Shown here: one piece after another, positions 8,050 through 16,865 of the stretch
Position numbering within the stretch: position 1 is the first letter of the stretch
Layout of the letters: each line of letters begins with the position of its first letter
Origin: Mycobacterium sp. NS-7484
GTDB taxonomy: Bacteria; Actinomycetota; Actinomycetes; Mycobacteriales; Mycobacteriaceae
NCBI RefSeq assembly: GCF_001953975.1
Contig: NZ_MBEJ01000096.1
Coordinates: 23,532 to 87,531 of the forward strand
Length of the DNA stretch: 64,000 nt
Direction: 5' to 3'
The notes under the pieces: generated by a model
The model's database searches: none
Told to the model about the DNA's origin: nothing
What the model saw: only the letters and a program-made list of their open reading frames with translations
Program-made: the position numbers and the translations under genes

Positions 8050-9065
8050 TCGGCTCGTCGCTGTGCGGCATAGGTGCTCGGCGGCGTCCCGTCCTTCCAC
8101 CGCTTGAACGCGGCGGTGAAGCTGGGAGTGTCGGCGTAACCCAGTCGTTGGCCGATCTCGGCAACGCTGAGCGCGCCGATCGCCAGGAGTTCTTCGGCCA
8201 GACGTTCCCGTACCTCGTCCAGCAGGCTCCGATAGGACGTTCCCTCGCGTTCGAGGTGGCGGCGCAGCGTGCGCGAGCTCATGTGCAGCTCGTGAGCGAT
8301 GACCTCCAGAGCCGGTGGCTGACTTGGTGTTTGGACCAGCCGGTCGCGGACCCGGCCGGCGTAGCCCGACCGGGCCAGACGCTCGGCCAGCAGCTGCCGG
8401 CACTGTTCCTCGGTGGCGGCTGCCGCGTGCGGGTCGGCCTGCGGTATGGGGAGGTCGAGGGCGTCGCGGTGTACCTCGATGAAATTCGCCTCGGCATCGA
8501 ACACCGGGGGCTGCCCGAATACCCGGTAGGGCTCGAGCGAGACCGGTGTCGGAAAGGCGAAGTGCACCCGGCCCAGCGGCGCCGGATCGCCGGTGACCTG
8601 CCGGCCGAGATTGGCGATCGACGCGGTTTCCCGTTCGACGAAGAACCGGCGCACGTCGACCGGTAGGCGTGATGCATCCAGTACCAGGCGGACGTGATCG
8701 TCCCCGCTGACCAGAGACATCTCGGTGAAGGCGAACGTTAGGTCCACGTAGCGAAGTCCGACCTCGATCGCCGAGCGCACGGTCGGGCAACTCGAGAGCG
8801 CAAAACCCCAGATGCCGTGAGTCGTCAGGTGATAACGCATGCCGGCCTCGACGCCCAGTGCCGGTCGATCACCCAGCCCGGCAATGAGATTCTGGACGAT
8901 ACGCAGTTCTTGCCGGCCGGACACCGACGTCTGCGGATCGGCCAGCGGTCCGGCCTCCAGTCCGGTTCCCTGCAGGACCACGTCGGCCGGCAGCCCGTGC
9001 TCGGACCCGAGAGTGGTCAGCAGCAGCGCGCTCGCGGACGGGCGAGGCAAGTCGAGATCGGGCAT
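8046..9065 (-). CDS. AraC-family transcriptional regulator (arabinose-binding-domain type)
   Basis: The 339-aa protein has the OruR/VirS-like architecture of mycobacterial AraC regulators: an N-terminal ligand domain (residues about 15-210, including 'GLRYVDLTFAFTEMSL') and a C-terminal double HTH ('PALEVIAHELHMSSRTLRRHL', 'SVAEIGQRLGYADTPSFTAAFKRW'). Members sense small carboxylic or phenolic compounds; the ligand here is unknown. It is convergent with the SDR gene, and divergent from the 9182-12035 operon, the likelier target. Confidence 0.9.
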   Translation of the reverse strand: MPDLDLPRPSASALLLTTLGSEHGLPADVVLQGTGLEAGPLADPQTSVSGRQELRIVQNLIAGLGDRPALGVEAGMRYHLTTHGIWGFALSSCPTVRSAIEVGLRYVDLTFAFTEMSLVSGDDHVRLVLDASRLPVDVRRFFVERETASIANLGRQVTGDPAPLGRVHFAFPTPVSLEPYRVFGQPPVFDAEANFIEVHRDALDLPIPQADPHAAAATEEQCRQLLAERLARSGYAGRVRDRLVQTPSQPPALEVIAHELHMSSRTLRRHLEREGTSYRSLLDEVRERLAEELLAIGALSVAEIGQRLGYADTPSFTAAFKRWKDGTPPSTYAAQRRAD

Positions 9066-9070
9066 CTGGC

Positions 9071-9112
9071 CGGGGCCACCTCCTGTCCGAAAATCCTATA
9101 TTCCTGGCCCCG
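9071..9112. promoter_or_regulatory. 8-bp inverted repeat in the AraC/operon intergenic region
   Basis: CGGGGCCA (9071-9078) and TGGCCCCG (9105-9112) form perfect arms separated by 26 bp that include the AT-rich 'AAAATCCTATATT'. It lies beside the start of the AraC gene and upstream of ATG 9182. It could be a regulator site or simply chance symmetry in GC-rich DNA. Confidence 0.35.
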
Positions 9113-9181
9113 CATCGACTGTTGGTTGGGCGTCGGCAAACCTAGGGTTCGGGTACCGCCCCAGGTAAGTCAGGAGCCACC

Positions 9182-9904
9182 ATGGTGTTGTCCACTGTCA
9201 AAGACGCCGCGATCCGGCTGATCCCCGCCCTGGATTCGCGCCCCCTGGTCACCGCCGCCGGGCCGTTCGACATCCCGATCCCCGATGTCGTCGACCTCGG
9301 CACGCCGATCGACACTCTCGACCGGATCCATCGCGCGGCCGGCGGACCCGGCGCAGCGCTGCGGATAGCGCGCACGGCCGGCACCGATTTCCGGCGAGAA
9401 TTCGCCGCATCCGGGCGCGCCGCCCGGGTCTCGACCCACGACTTGGTGACGTTGCCGTACCCGACCAGGTTCGGACTGTGGCGGGCAGCAGTGACGCCCG
9501 CGCCTTTCCTGTTGATCACCAACCGCCCCGGGGTCGCGATCGTGCGCACCCCCGGGCACGCGACCGGCAACCAGACGTTGGTGCTCAACACCGACACCGG
9601 AATCTGGGCCATGTCGGAGAACGTCGTCGCCACCGAGTTGCTGACCCCCGAACACAGCCGCATCCCCGGCGTCGCCGGCTGGTCCCGTCGGTGGGGCCAG
9701 GAACTCATCCTCAACGCCAACACGATCGAAGCCACCGCAACCCAATACACCTCGTGTGTCTTGGAGAAGACGTTGGTCGATCGCAGCCAGGCCGACGAAC
9801 GGTTCCTGCAGTTCTTCCCGACCAGCGAGCTGACCGCGAGCCCCTTCACGCCGGGCACCGCACCGACATTCACCCACCGCACACTGCAGGCCGGCGCCCG
9901 GTGA
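9182..9904 (+). CDS. hypothetical protein (operon with SDR and lipase)
   Basis: The 240-aa protein is of a family I do not recognise. It starts at ATG 9182 with AGGAG six bases upstream. There is no signal peptide or membrane helix. Recognisable blocks are 'THDLVTLPYPTRFGLWRA', 'PFLLITNRPGVAIVRTP', a Trp-rich 'TDTGIWAMSENVV' and 'QYTSCVLEKTLVDRSQADE'. The stop overlaps the GTG of the next gene (GTGA), so it is the first cistron of a three-gene operon with an SDR and an LIP-type lipase, suggesting a role in handling a lipid or ester. Confidence 0.7.
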   Translation: MVLSTVKDAAIRLIPALDSRPLVTAAGPFDIPIPDVVDLGTPIDTLDRIHRAAGGPGAALRIARTAGTDFRREFAASGRAARVSTHDLVTLPYPTRFGLWRAAVTPAPFLLITNRPGVAIVRTPGHATGNQTLVLNTDTGIWAMSENVVATELLTPEHSRIPGVAGWSRRWGQELILNANTIEATATQYTSCVLEKTLVDRSQADERFLQFFPTSELTASPFTPGTAPTFTHRTLQAGAR

Positions 9905-10719
9905 GCCGGTCGGTGCGGTACCGTGTCGTCGCGGTCACCGGCGGAGCCGCCGGAATCGGGCGCGCCATCGCCGAGCAGTTGGCGGCGGTCGGCGCGAAAG
10001 TGGCCATCGGTGATCGCGACGGCATCGGTGCCCGCCGGGCGGCCGCCGAGATCGCCGGCGACGTGGCGGGATTCGATCTCGACGTCACCGATACCGCCGC
10101 GTTCACCGCGTTTCTCGATGCGGTACAAGCGAAATGGGGCCGCGTCGATGTGTTGGTGAACAACGCGGGCGTGATGTGGGTCGGTCCGTTCGACGCGGAA
10201 CCCGAGGAAGCCGCCCGGCGCCAACTCGACGTGAACCTGCATGGCGTCATCCGTGGTGTGAAGGCGGCCGCGCCCCTGATGCGGGCCCGCGGCAACGGGC
10301 ACATCGTCACGATCGCCTCGGCGGCGTCGAAGGTGGCCCCGCCCGGTGAGGCCACCTACGCCGCCACCAAGCACGGTGTCCTCGGCTACCTGCGGGCCGT
10401 GCGGGCCGAACTTGCCGGCAGCGGAGTCGAGTTGTCGGTGATCATGCCCGGCGTGGTCGACACCGAACTGGCCCGCGGCACGGCGGCCGGCGCGGCCAAG
10501 CTGCTGCAGCCCGCCGACGTGGCTCGCGTGGTCGTCTCGGTGATCGAGCGTCCGCGCTTCGAGGTGACGGTGCCGCGTTTCATCGGCCCGCTCACGGCCA
10601 TCGTCGAGCTGCTGCCCCAGGCGGCCCGCGATTTCCTGCTGGCCCGCATGGTGCCCAACCAGGTCGCCAGCGTCGACAAGCGGTCTCGAGACGACTACGA
10701 AAACGGCCAGTTCCGGTGA
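9901..10719 (+). CDS. short-chain dehydrogenase/reductase (SDR)
   Basis: The 272-aa classical SDR has 'TGGAAGIGRAIAEQL' as cofactor loop, 'GDRDG' after strand 2 (acidic residue, NAD preference), 'NNAGVMWVGPF', Ser in 'VTIASAASK', and 'YAATKHG' as YxxxK. The C-terminal half is the 'MPGVVDTELARG' type, seen in mycobacterial SDRs acting on fatty acyl or steroid substrates. The start GTG 9901 overlaps the previous stop. The following lipase also starts in its stop codon, so all three are tightly coupled. Confidence 0.9.
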   Translation: MSRSVRYRVVAVTGGAAGIGRAIAEQLAAVGAKVAIGDRDGIGARRAAAEIAGDVAGFDLDVTDTAAFTAFLDAVQAKWGRVDVLVNNAGVMWVGPFDAEPEEAARRQLDVNLHGVIRGVKAAAPLMRARGNGHIVTIASAASKVAPPGEATYAATKHGVLGYLRAVRAELAGSGVELSVIMPGVVDTELARGTAAGAAKLLQPADVARVVVSVIERPRFEVTVPRFIGPLTAIVELLPQAARDFLLARMVPNQVASVDKRSRDDYENGQFR

Positions 10720-12035
10720 GGATGCGCAGCCGGCCGCTGCTGCCCGGAGCCGATCCGTTCCACCGACCGCCCGCCGGGTTCGAATCCCTGCCCCCGGGCA
10801 CGGTGCTGCGCGCCCGCGAAGTGGAACTGGCCCTGTTCGGCCTGGTGCTGCAGAAGGTGTCGGCGTGGCAATTGTTGTACCGCAGTAGTGATTTGAATCG
10901 GCAGCCCGACGCCGCGGTGACCACCGTGCTGTTGCCCGCCACCGCCGATCCCTTTGCCCCGCGGCCGATCCTGGCATACCAGTGTGCGATCGACGCCGTC
11001 GTCGACCGGTATTTCCCGTCGTACGCCCTGCAGCGCGGTGCCCGATCACCCGGCTGCGTGCCGCAACTGGAACTCCTGGTGATCGCCAATGCGTTGCGCC
11101 GCGGCTGGGCGGTATCGATCGCCGACCATGAGGGCCACCGCGGGCATTTCGGCGCTCCGCGGGAACCGGGTTATCGGGTGCTCGACGGGATCCGCGCGGC
11201 GATGTCATTCCAGCCGCTGGCGTTGCGCCCCGATGCGCCGGTCGTGGTGTGGGGTTACTCCGGCGGCGGCATGGCCAGCGCCTGGGCGGTCGAGATGGCC
11301 GAGAGCTACGCGCCGGAACTCGACATCGTCGGCGCGGTGCTGGGTGCTCCGGTCGGTGATCCGGGCGAGACGCTGCTCAAGCTCAACGGGACCCGCCTGG
11401 CCGGGTTGCCCGTCATGGTCATCGCGGCGATCCGCCACATCTACCCGAACCTGAACCGGCTGATCGAGCGGCACGTGACACCGGCCGGGTTGCGTCGTCT
11501 CGACGAGATCGAGACGCTCGGCACCGTCGCGGCCATCGGCCGGTTCCGCTACGACGACCTCGACGATTACATCGACATCCCGCTGGCCGACCTGCTTGCG
11601 CTGCCCGACGTGGTCGCCGTCATCGATGACCTGCGGCTGGGGATGCACGTCCCGAACTGTCCACTGCTGGTGGTGCAACCGGTCAACGACCAGTTCGTCG
11701 ACGTCGCCGATGTCGACGGGCAGGTGCAGCGCTATGTGGATGCCGGAGCGCACGTGCAGTATGTGCGGCACCGGCTCAGCGAGCACATCACCTTGATGCC
11801 GCTGTCGGCGCCGACCGCGTTGGGGTGGCTCACCGACCGTATCGAGGGACGACCCCTGCCCGCGCCGGCGATCACCACGGTGTGGTCGATTGCGGCCTCG
11901 CTCAAGGGAATACGCGGTTTGCTCGCCATGGCTGTGGTTGCGGTGAAAGTGGTGGCGGGTCGACGGCTGACGCCCCGGGCGTGGGACCGTCACGCGCCTT
12001 CTAGCTGCTCAAAGCCTGCGGTGACAGCTCTTTGA
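10716..12035 (+). CDS. LIP-family lipase (secretory lipase fold, PF03583-like)
   Basis: The 439-aa alpha/beta hydrolase has the nucleophile elbow 'WGYSGGGMASAWAVEMA' and 'ADHEGHRGHFG' of LIP-type lipases; 'VQPVNDQFVDVADVDGQ' carries the catalytic Asp region and 'LSEHITLMP' the His. 'SDLNRQPDAAVTTVLLP' is the usual N-terminal strand region. No Sec or Tat signal is visible, unlike fungal secreted relatives, so it may act in the cytosol. Start GTG 10716 lies inside the SDR stop (GTGA); an ATG two codons later is an alternative. It overlaps the convergent small gene by 35 bp. Confidence 0.85.
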   Translation: MRMRSRPLLPGADPFHRPPAGFESLPPGTVLRAREVELALFGLVLQKVSAWQLLYRSSDLNRQPDAAVTTVLLPATADPFAPRPILAYQCAIDAVVDRYFPSYALQRGARSPGCVPQLELLVIANALRRGWAVSIADHEGHRGHFGAPREPGYRVLDGIRAAMSFQPLALRPDAPVVVWGYSGGGMASAWAVEMAESYAPELDIVGAVLGAPVGDPGETLLKLNGTRLAGLPVMVIAAIRHIYPNLNRLIERHVTPAGLRRLDEIETLGTVAAIGRFRYDDLDDYIDIPLADLLALPDVVAVIDDLRLGMHVPNCPLLVVQPVNDQFVDVADVDGQVQRYVDAGAHVQYVRHRLSEHITLMPLSAPTALGWLTDRIEGRPLPAPAITTVWSIAASLKGIRGLLAMAVVAVKVVAGRRLTPRAWDRHAPSSCSKPAVTAL

Positions 12036-12483
12036 GCATGGCGTTGGCCCAACGCATCTGACGAAGCGTCTGCGGATGGCAGCGTTCGGTGAGGGTGAGC
12101 AGCTCGTGATCTTTGGTGGCCTGGGCGCCTTGGGAAAGCAACTCCCAGTCCAGAGACACGCCGGCCGCGTCGCGATGGACCCGGCGCAGGTCGGCCAGCA
12201 GCAGTAGGGCAGGTTCGGGACGGCGGCGCATCGCTGCGCTGAGCTGTTCCTGGATCCAGCGACTGACGCGCAGCCGACGGGTACGGCGGGACAGATGCAG
12301 CCGGTAGTGTCGGCCATGCTCGGCGAGCAGCTGCACGTGCTCCTCGGACCACCGGGCGAGGTCGTCGGCGAGGTGGGAGATGTCCTGATCGCTGTGGTGG
12401 CGGGCGGCGACGCGCCTGAGCTCGCGGGCCAGTGCGCCTTCACTGCGGTGAAGTTCGGCCAGCGCCAGCGCGATCTTGCTCAT
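12001..12483 (-). CDS. small helical protein coupled to the molybdopterin oxidoreductase
   Basis: I do not recognise this 160-aa protein. It is strongly helical and charged with many His and Arg residues (RHHSDQDISHLADDLARW, HGRHYRLHLSRRTRRLRV). Conserved-looking acidic and His positions resemble a four-helix bundle, but no ExxH pair is convincing. There is no signal peptide. ATG 12483 overlaps the oxidoreductase stop (ATGA), so it is translated with it. It could be a dedicated chaperone, maturation factor or electron-transfer partner for the Mo enzyme (inference). Confidence 0.7.
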   Translation of the reverse strand: MSKIALALAELHRSEGALARELRRVAARHHSDQDISHLADDLARWSEEHVQLLAEHGRHYRLHLSRRTRRLRVSRWIQEQLSAAMRRRPEPALLLLADLRRVHRDAAGVSLDWELLSQGAQATKDHELLTLTERCHPQTLRQMRWANAMLKELSPQALSS

Positions 12484-14918
12484 GGGCCCTCCGTCTCCTC
12501 GGTCACCTGCGCCGCAGCGCCGCCGGTGGTCGCGGGCACCGCCGCGGCCACGGGAGCCGACGCGGTGTTGGTCGGCGCCGGTGCGGGCCCGTGGCCACTG
12601 CCGACGCGGCGCACATGGGCCGCGGCGGTCTTGAAGATCGGCTGTTTGGACACCGGGTCCCAATCGGTGAGGGTGAGCTCGTTGGCGGCCCGGTGCCGCA
12701 CGCCGGAGGTGAGATCTGAAGTGTCCCAATACCCGTAGTGGAACGGCAGGAAGACCACCCCGGGCCGGAGACCGGTGATACGCGCCGCGGCGACGACGCA
12801 ACCCCGCGGGGTGCGGACCTCGACGAAATCTCCTTCGTCGATCCCGGCCTGGCGGGCATCGGCTTCCGAGATCTCGACCCATACCTGAGGTGCGGCGGCG
12901 TCCAGTTGCGGTGTGCGACCGGTTTTGGTGCGAGTGTGGAACTGAAAGACAGTGCGGCCGGTGATCAGCACGAAAGGGTAGTCCTGCGACGGCGGTTCGT
13001 GCGGCGGTACATACTCGGCGGCTTTGATGATGGCCCGCCCGTACGGGTTCATCGCGCGGTACTCGGTCGGCTCCAGAGGTGCGCCGGTGATCAGGTCCTT
13101 GCCGTAGGCCTCGCAATAGTCGGGGTGAGCCCAGAACTGCCCGTCGGCGTAGAGGCGTTCGCTGCCGTCGGGATTCTCTGCGTTGCACGGCCATTGGATG
13201 CCGCTGCCGCCGCGCAGCTTGTCGTACGTCAAGCCGGTGTAGTCACACGGCCGGCCCGCACTGCACCGCTTCCAGGCTTCGAAGGCTTCTTCGGGATTGG
13301 TCCACGGCGGCAGCGGGTGGCCGTCTTTGTCGCGGAAGTCCATGCGGCGGGCGTAGTCGAGAAAGATGTCGAGGTCGGCGCGGGCCTGCCCGGGTGGATC
13401 GATCGCCTTCTCCGAAAGATGCACGGTCCGATCGGCATTCGTGAATGTCCCGGTCTTCTCGGCCCACGCCGCTGCGGGCAGGACCACGTCGGCCAGCGCG
13501 GCGGTCTCGGTCAGGAAGATGTCCTCGACCACCAGGAAGAGCCGTTCCTGGGAAAGAATGTTGCGGATCCGGGCCAGCTCCGGTAGCGATACCGCCGGGT
13601 TGGTCGCGGTGACCCACAGCATGCGCAGCGTGCCCTCTTCGGCGAAGCGCAGCATCTGCATGCAGTGGGTCGGCGGGGCGTAGTGAGGGATCTGCATTTG
13701 GTCCAGGTTCCACAGTTTCGCCAGTTCTTCGATGTGGGAGTCGTTGGACCAGTTGCGAAATCCCGCGAGGTCGCCGTCGGCGCCGCATTCCCGGGTGTTC
13801 TCGGCGGTGGGCTGGCCGTTCATCTGAAGGATCCCGCATCCGGGTTTGCCGAGCAGACCGCGCACCAGGTGCACGTTGTTGACCTGCACGGCCGCCGCGG
13901 TGGCCTGGTGGGATTGGTAGAAGCCCTGCAGCACAGTGGACAACAGCCGGGGCGCGGTGCCGAGGATCTCCGCGGCGGCCTGCAACCGGGCCGGTTCGAT
14001 CCGGCAGATTTCGGCCACCCGTTTCGGTGGGAACTCCGCGACCCGCTTGGCGAGCTCATGGAAGCCCACCGTGTGGGCATCGATGTAATCGTGGTCCACC
14101 CAGTCGTGGGCGAGGATCTCGTGCAGCAGTCCGTTCATCAACGCGACGTTGGTGCCCGGCAGCGGAGCCAGGTGCACGGTGGCGTGCTGAGCCACCAGCG
14201 TGGGCCGGGGGTCGACGCACACGATCGCCGGCGGGTCGGAGCCGGCCAGCCGGTCGAGTATCCGCATCCACAGCACGGTCTGGGTCTCGGCCACGTTGTG
14301 GCCGTACAGGGCGATCGCGTCGCAGTGGTCGACGTCGGTGTAGGACCCGGGCTGCCCATCGCAGCCGAAGGATTCCTTGAGTGCCTCACCGGCGGTGGCG
14401 GTGCACAACCGGGTGTTCCCGTCGACGTGGTTGGTGCCGATCGCCCCGTGCGCGATGACGCCCTGCGTGTAGTATTCCTCGATGAACAGCTGGCCGGAGG
14501 TGTAGAAGCCGATCGAGCTCGGACCGCGCTCGGCCAGCAGCGTCTTGCTCTGGTCGACGATCCGGCTCATCGCGGTGTCCCAATCGGTCTCGACCAGCTT
14601 GCCGTCACGGCGGATCAGCGGGGTGGTCAACCGGTCGGGTGAGCTGTTGGCCTGCCAGCCGAACAAGTCCTTGGGATCCACTCGGCCGTGGTTGACCCGG
14701 TCCACCCCGCGGCCGCGAACCCCGACGATGCGACCGTCTTTGACCGCGATGTCGACGCCGTCGCCGTTGGAATGCAGTACCGCCGCGGATTGCACCCACC
14801 GGTCCACCTGATCCGGGGACAATCCGCCGCCGAGGAAGGTGTCCACCCGGTGTGGCCACGGCTCCCCTTTGCCGTAGGGCGTTCTGACGCCCCACGGATC
14901 TGCAATACGATCACCCAC
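12480..14918 (-). CDS. molybdopterin oxidoreductase lacking the N-terminal Fe-S cysteines
   Basis: This 812-aa protein is of the nitrate reductase/formate dehydrogenase (DMSO reductase superfamily) type. The Mo-bis-MGD fold is complete: 'TNHVDGNTRLCTATAG' with Cys172 as likely Mo ligand, 'PRPTLVAQHATVHLAPLPGTN', 'GTFTNADRTVHLSEKAIDPPGQARAD' in the usual NADR-type block, and a C-terminal MGD-binding domain ('ITGRTVFQFHTRTKTGR', 'HYGYWDTSD'). The [4Fe-4S] segment at residues 41-56 reads WVQSAAVLHSNGDGVD, with Ala46, His49 and Asp53 where the family has Cys, so no FS0 cluster can form in the usual way. The tail (about 775-812) is Pro/Ala-rich. No Tat signal, so cytosolic. Start GTG 14918. Confidence 0.88.
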   Translation of the reverse strand: MGDRIADPWGVRTPYGKGEPWPHRVDTFLGGGLSPDQVDRWVQSAAVLHSNGDGVDIAVKDGRIVGVRGRGVDRVNHGRVDPKDLFGWQANSSPDRLTTPLIRRDGKLVETDWDTAMSRIVDQSKTLLAERGPSSIGFYTSGQLFIEEYYTQGVIAHGAIGTNHVDGNTRLCTATAGEALKESFGCDGQPGSYTDVDHCDAIALYGHNVAETQTVLWMRILDRLAGSDPPAIVCVDPRPTLVAQHATVHLAPLPGTNVALMNGLLHEILAHDWVDHDYIDAHTVGFHELAKRVAEFPPKRVAEICRIEPARLQAAAEILGTAPRLLSTVLQGFYQSHQATAAAVQVNNVHLVRGLLGKPGCGILQMNGQPTAENTRECGADGDLAGFRNWSNDSHIEELAKLWNLDQMQIPHYAPPTHCMQMLRFAEEGTLRMLWVTATNPAVSLPELARIRNILSQERLFLVVEDIFLTETAALADVVLPAAAWAEKTGTFTNADRTVHLSEKAIDPPGQARADLDIFLDYARRMDFRDKDGHPLPPWTNPEEAFEAWKRCSAGRPCDYTGLTYDKLRGGSGIQWPCNAENPDGSERLYADGQFWAHPDYCEAYGKDLITGAPLEPTEYRAMNPYGRAIIKAAEYVPPHEPPSQDYPFVLITGRTVFQFHTRTKTGRTPQLDAAAPQVWVEISEADARQAGIDEGDFVEVRTPRGCVVAAARITGLRPGVVFLPFHYGYWDTSDLTSGVRHRAANELTLTDWDPVSKQPIFKTAAAHVRRVGSGHGPAPAPTNTASAPVAAAVPATTGGAAAQVTEETEGP

Positions 14919-15118
14919 CGCGAACAGGTACCCGAAGTGGCCTACCCCAAACCAGCCCGCCCCGGGGTGCAGTCCGAGCCGGGCTCGGGTACACCTCGAG
15001 TGGTGGGCAGACTGACGCCGCAGAAACGCGAACCTGACCGTTGACGCAACGAAAATACAAGGAACACAGCTTGATTGGGCATTACAGCCAGCACGCCAGA
15101 CAACCTCTCGGGGGCCGG

Positions 15119-16252
15119 ATGGCCCGGCGGAGCGCCTTCAAAGTCTCGCTGCTCATGACCGCAGCAGCGGCGTTGAGCCGGGTGCCGCAGGCCGACGCGC
15201 GGGCCGGGCGGTGGTCGCCGGAGCGGGCGCACCGGTGGTACCGGGAGCAGGGCTGGCTGGTCGGTGCCAATTTCATCCCGTCCAATGCTGTGAATCAACT
15301 GGAGATGTTCCAGCGGGCGACCTATGACCCCCAGCGCATCGACAACGAGTTGCGTATTGCAAGACTGGCCGGACTCAACACCGTGCGGGTCTTCCTGCAC
15401 GACCAGCTGTGGGCGCAGGACCACGTCGGTTTTCAGAACCGGTTGTCCCAGTTCGTCGCGCTGGCATCCAGCCATGGCATCAAGCCGCTGTTCGTGCTGT
15501 TCGACTCCTGTTGGGACCCGTTTCCCCGGCTGGGGCGCCAGCGTCGGCCCCGCCCGGGCATCCACAACTCGGTGTGGGTGCAGAGCCCCGGTGCGCAGAA
15601 CCTGGACAATCGCCGCTATCGGCGTGTCCTGCGCGACTACGTCATCGGCGTGATCAGCCAGTTCCGGCGCGATGACCGGGTGCTGGGCTGGGACCTGTGG
15701 AACGAGCCGGACAACCCGGCGGCCAACTATCACGAGGTGGAGCGGCAGGACAAGATCGCGCTGGTCGAGGGGTTACTGCCCCAGGTGTTCGGCTGGGCCC
15801 GCCTGGTCGATCCGATCCAGCCGTTGACCAGCGGGGTGTGGGACGGACCGTGGGCCGACCCGGCCAAGCGCAGCCGGATGGCGACGCTGCAGCTCGACCT
15901 GTCGGATGTGCTGACGTTCCACAGCTACGACCATCCGGCCGGATTCGAGGCCCGGATCGGCGAGCTCGCGCCGCTGGGGCGTCCGATCATGTGCACCGAG
16001 TACCTGGCTCGAGGTGAGGGCAGCACGATCGAGGGTGTGCTGCCGATCGCCAAACGGCACAACGTCGGCGCCTACACCTGGGGTCTGGTGGCCGGTAAGA
16101 CCCAGACGTACCTGCCGTGGGATTCGTGGGACCGCCCGTACCGGACGCCGCCGCGCGTCTGGTTTCACGACCTGTTCCACGGCGACGGCCGGCCGTACCG
16201 GGAAGGGGAGATCCGCACGATCCGGGAATTGACCGGGCGTCCGTACCCGTGA
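15119..16252 (+). CDS. secreted glycoside-hydrolase-like (GH5-type TIM barrel) protein
   Basis: The 377-aa (from 15119) protein has an exported N terminus (MARRSAFKVSLLMTAAAALS, an RR pair then hydrophobic core) and a clan-A TIM barrel: 'LNTVRVFLHDQLW', 'WDLWNEPDNPA' with the acid/base Glu, 'LTFHSYDHP', and 'PIMCTEYLARGEG' with the second catalytic Glu. It resembles mannanase/cellulase family 5 enzymes acting on beta-glycans outside the cell. An in-frame TTG at 15041 would add 26 residues before the signal; ATG 15119 with GGGGG upstream gives a normal export signal. The 200-bp gap before it serves two divergent genes. Confidence 0.75.
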   Translation: MARRSAFKVSLLMTAAAALSRVPQADARAGRWSPERAHRWYREQGWLVGANFIPSNAVNQLEMFQRATYDPQRIDNELRIARLAGLNTVRVFLHDQLWAQDHVGFQNRLSQFVALASSHGIKPLFVLFDSCWDPFPRLGRQRRPRPGIHNSVWVQSPGAQNLDNRRYRRVLRDYVIGVISQFRRDDRVLGWDLWNEPDNPAANYHEVERQDKIALVEGLLPQVFGWARLVDPIQPLTSGVWDGPWADPAKRSRMATLQLDLSDVLTFHSYDHPAGFEARIGELAPLGRPIMCTEYLARGEGSTIEGVLPIAKRHNVGAYTWGLVAGKTQTYLPWDSWDRPYRTPPRVWFHDLFHGDGRPYREGEIRTIRELTGRPYP

Positions 16253-16304
16253 TTCATTCAATTGCCGGGGCTTCCTCGGTATCGGCCTATGACGGGGTCC
16301 CCAG

Positions 16305-16766
16305 ATGATCGGCAAGAAACGCATTGCGCTGGTTGTGTGGCTGCTGGGTGCCGTGTTGTTGGCGGCGTGTTCAACGTCGCACGACGCTACCAAGGACAGA
16401 GGACTAGGTATGCAGGCCTCCGCTGAGACCGCCACAGAATTCGGCGACGTGAATCTCCCACCGACGGCCGAGGTGTTGGCCGTTGACACCGATGCGAGTC
16501 GTGACACACGCTACCGCTTGGCATTCCGCACCAGCACTGCGGAATTACCGAGATTTCTATCCCAATTCGGCCACCGGCCGCAGGCCTCGAAGATCCCACG
16601 AAGGATGCGGGTGATCGGAGGGCCGGAGCTCTCCGAGGCGCCGAATCCGCTATATGCCCAGGACCGAGTCACCAACAAAGAGGGTCAGTCGGTGACCCGC
16701 GAGGTCATCGTCGACGAGCGGGCGACCGATAAGGTGTACGTCCACCTGTCGATGTACACCACCTGA
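16305..16766 (+). CDS. putative lipoprotein
   Basis: The 153-aa product has a lipoprotein signal: positive start (MIGKKRIA), hydrophobic core and lipobox LLAAC with Cys at residue 22. The mature part has no known domain; it includes 'DTRYRLAFRTSTAELPRFL' and ends in 'DERATDKVYVHLSMYTT'. It lies 52 bp after the glycosidase-like gene in the same direction and may be co-transcribed. A long imperfect hairpin follows its stop. I do not recognise a family. Confidence 0.7.
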   Translation: MIGKKRIALVVWLLGAVLLAACSTSHDATKDRGLGMQASAETATEFGDVNLPPTAEVLAVDTDASRDTRYRLAFRTSTAELPRFLSQFGHRPQASKIPRRMRVIGGPELSEAPNPLYAQDRVTNKEGQSVTREVIVDERATDKVYVHLSMYTT

Positions 16767-16773
16767 GCTGTTA

Positions 16774-16837
16774 TGACGGCTGTGTAGGTTTTCGGCGTGA
16801 GGATAGCGGGGGGGCCCGAGAACCTACACAGTCGTCA
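16774..16837. terminator. long inverted repeat between convergent genes
   Basis: Arms 16774-16795 and 16815-16837 (core TGTGTAGGTT/AACCTACACA) pair over about 21 bp with two mismatches around a G-rich loop. It lies between the lipoprotein gene and the convergent hydrolase gene, so a bidirectional terminator is the simplest reading. Confidence 0.6.
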
Positions 16838-16865
16838 CAGTGCCGCAGAAGCACGTGCCCGGAGA

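Noticed and set aside
9142..11208. Long open frame on the minus strand opposite the unknown-SDR-lipase operon
   Set aside because: It mirrors three well-supported genes, has no recognisable domain and shows the low-complexity Arg/His/Gly content of GC-rich antisense frames.
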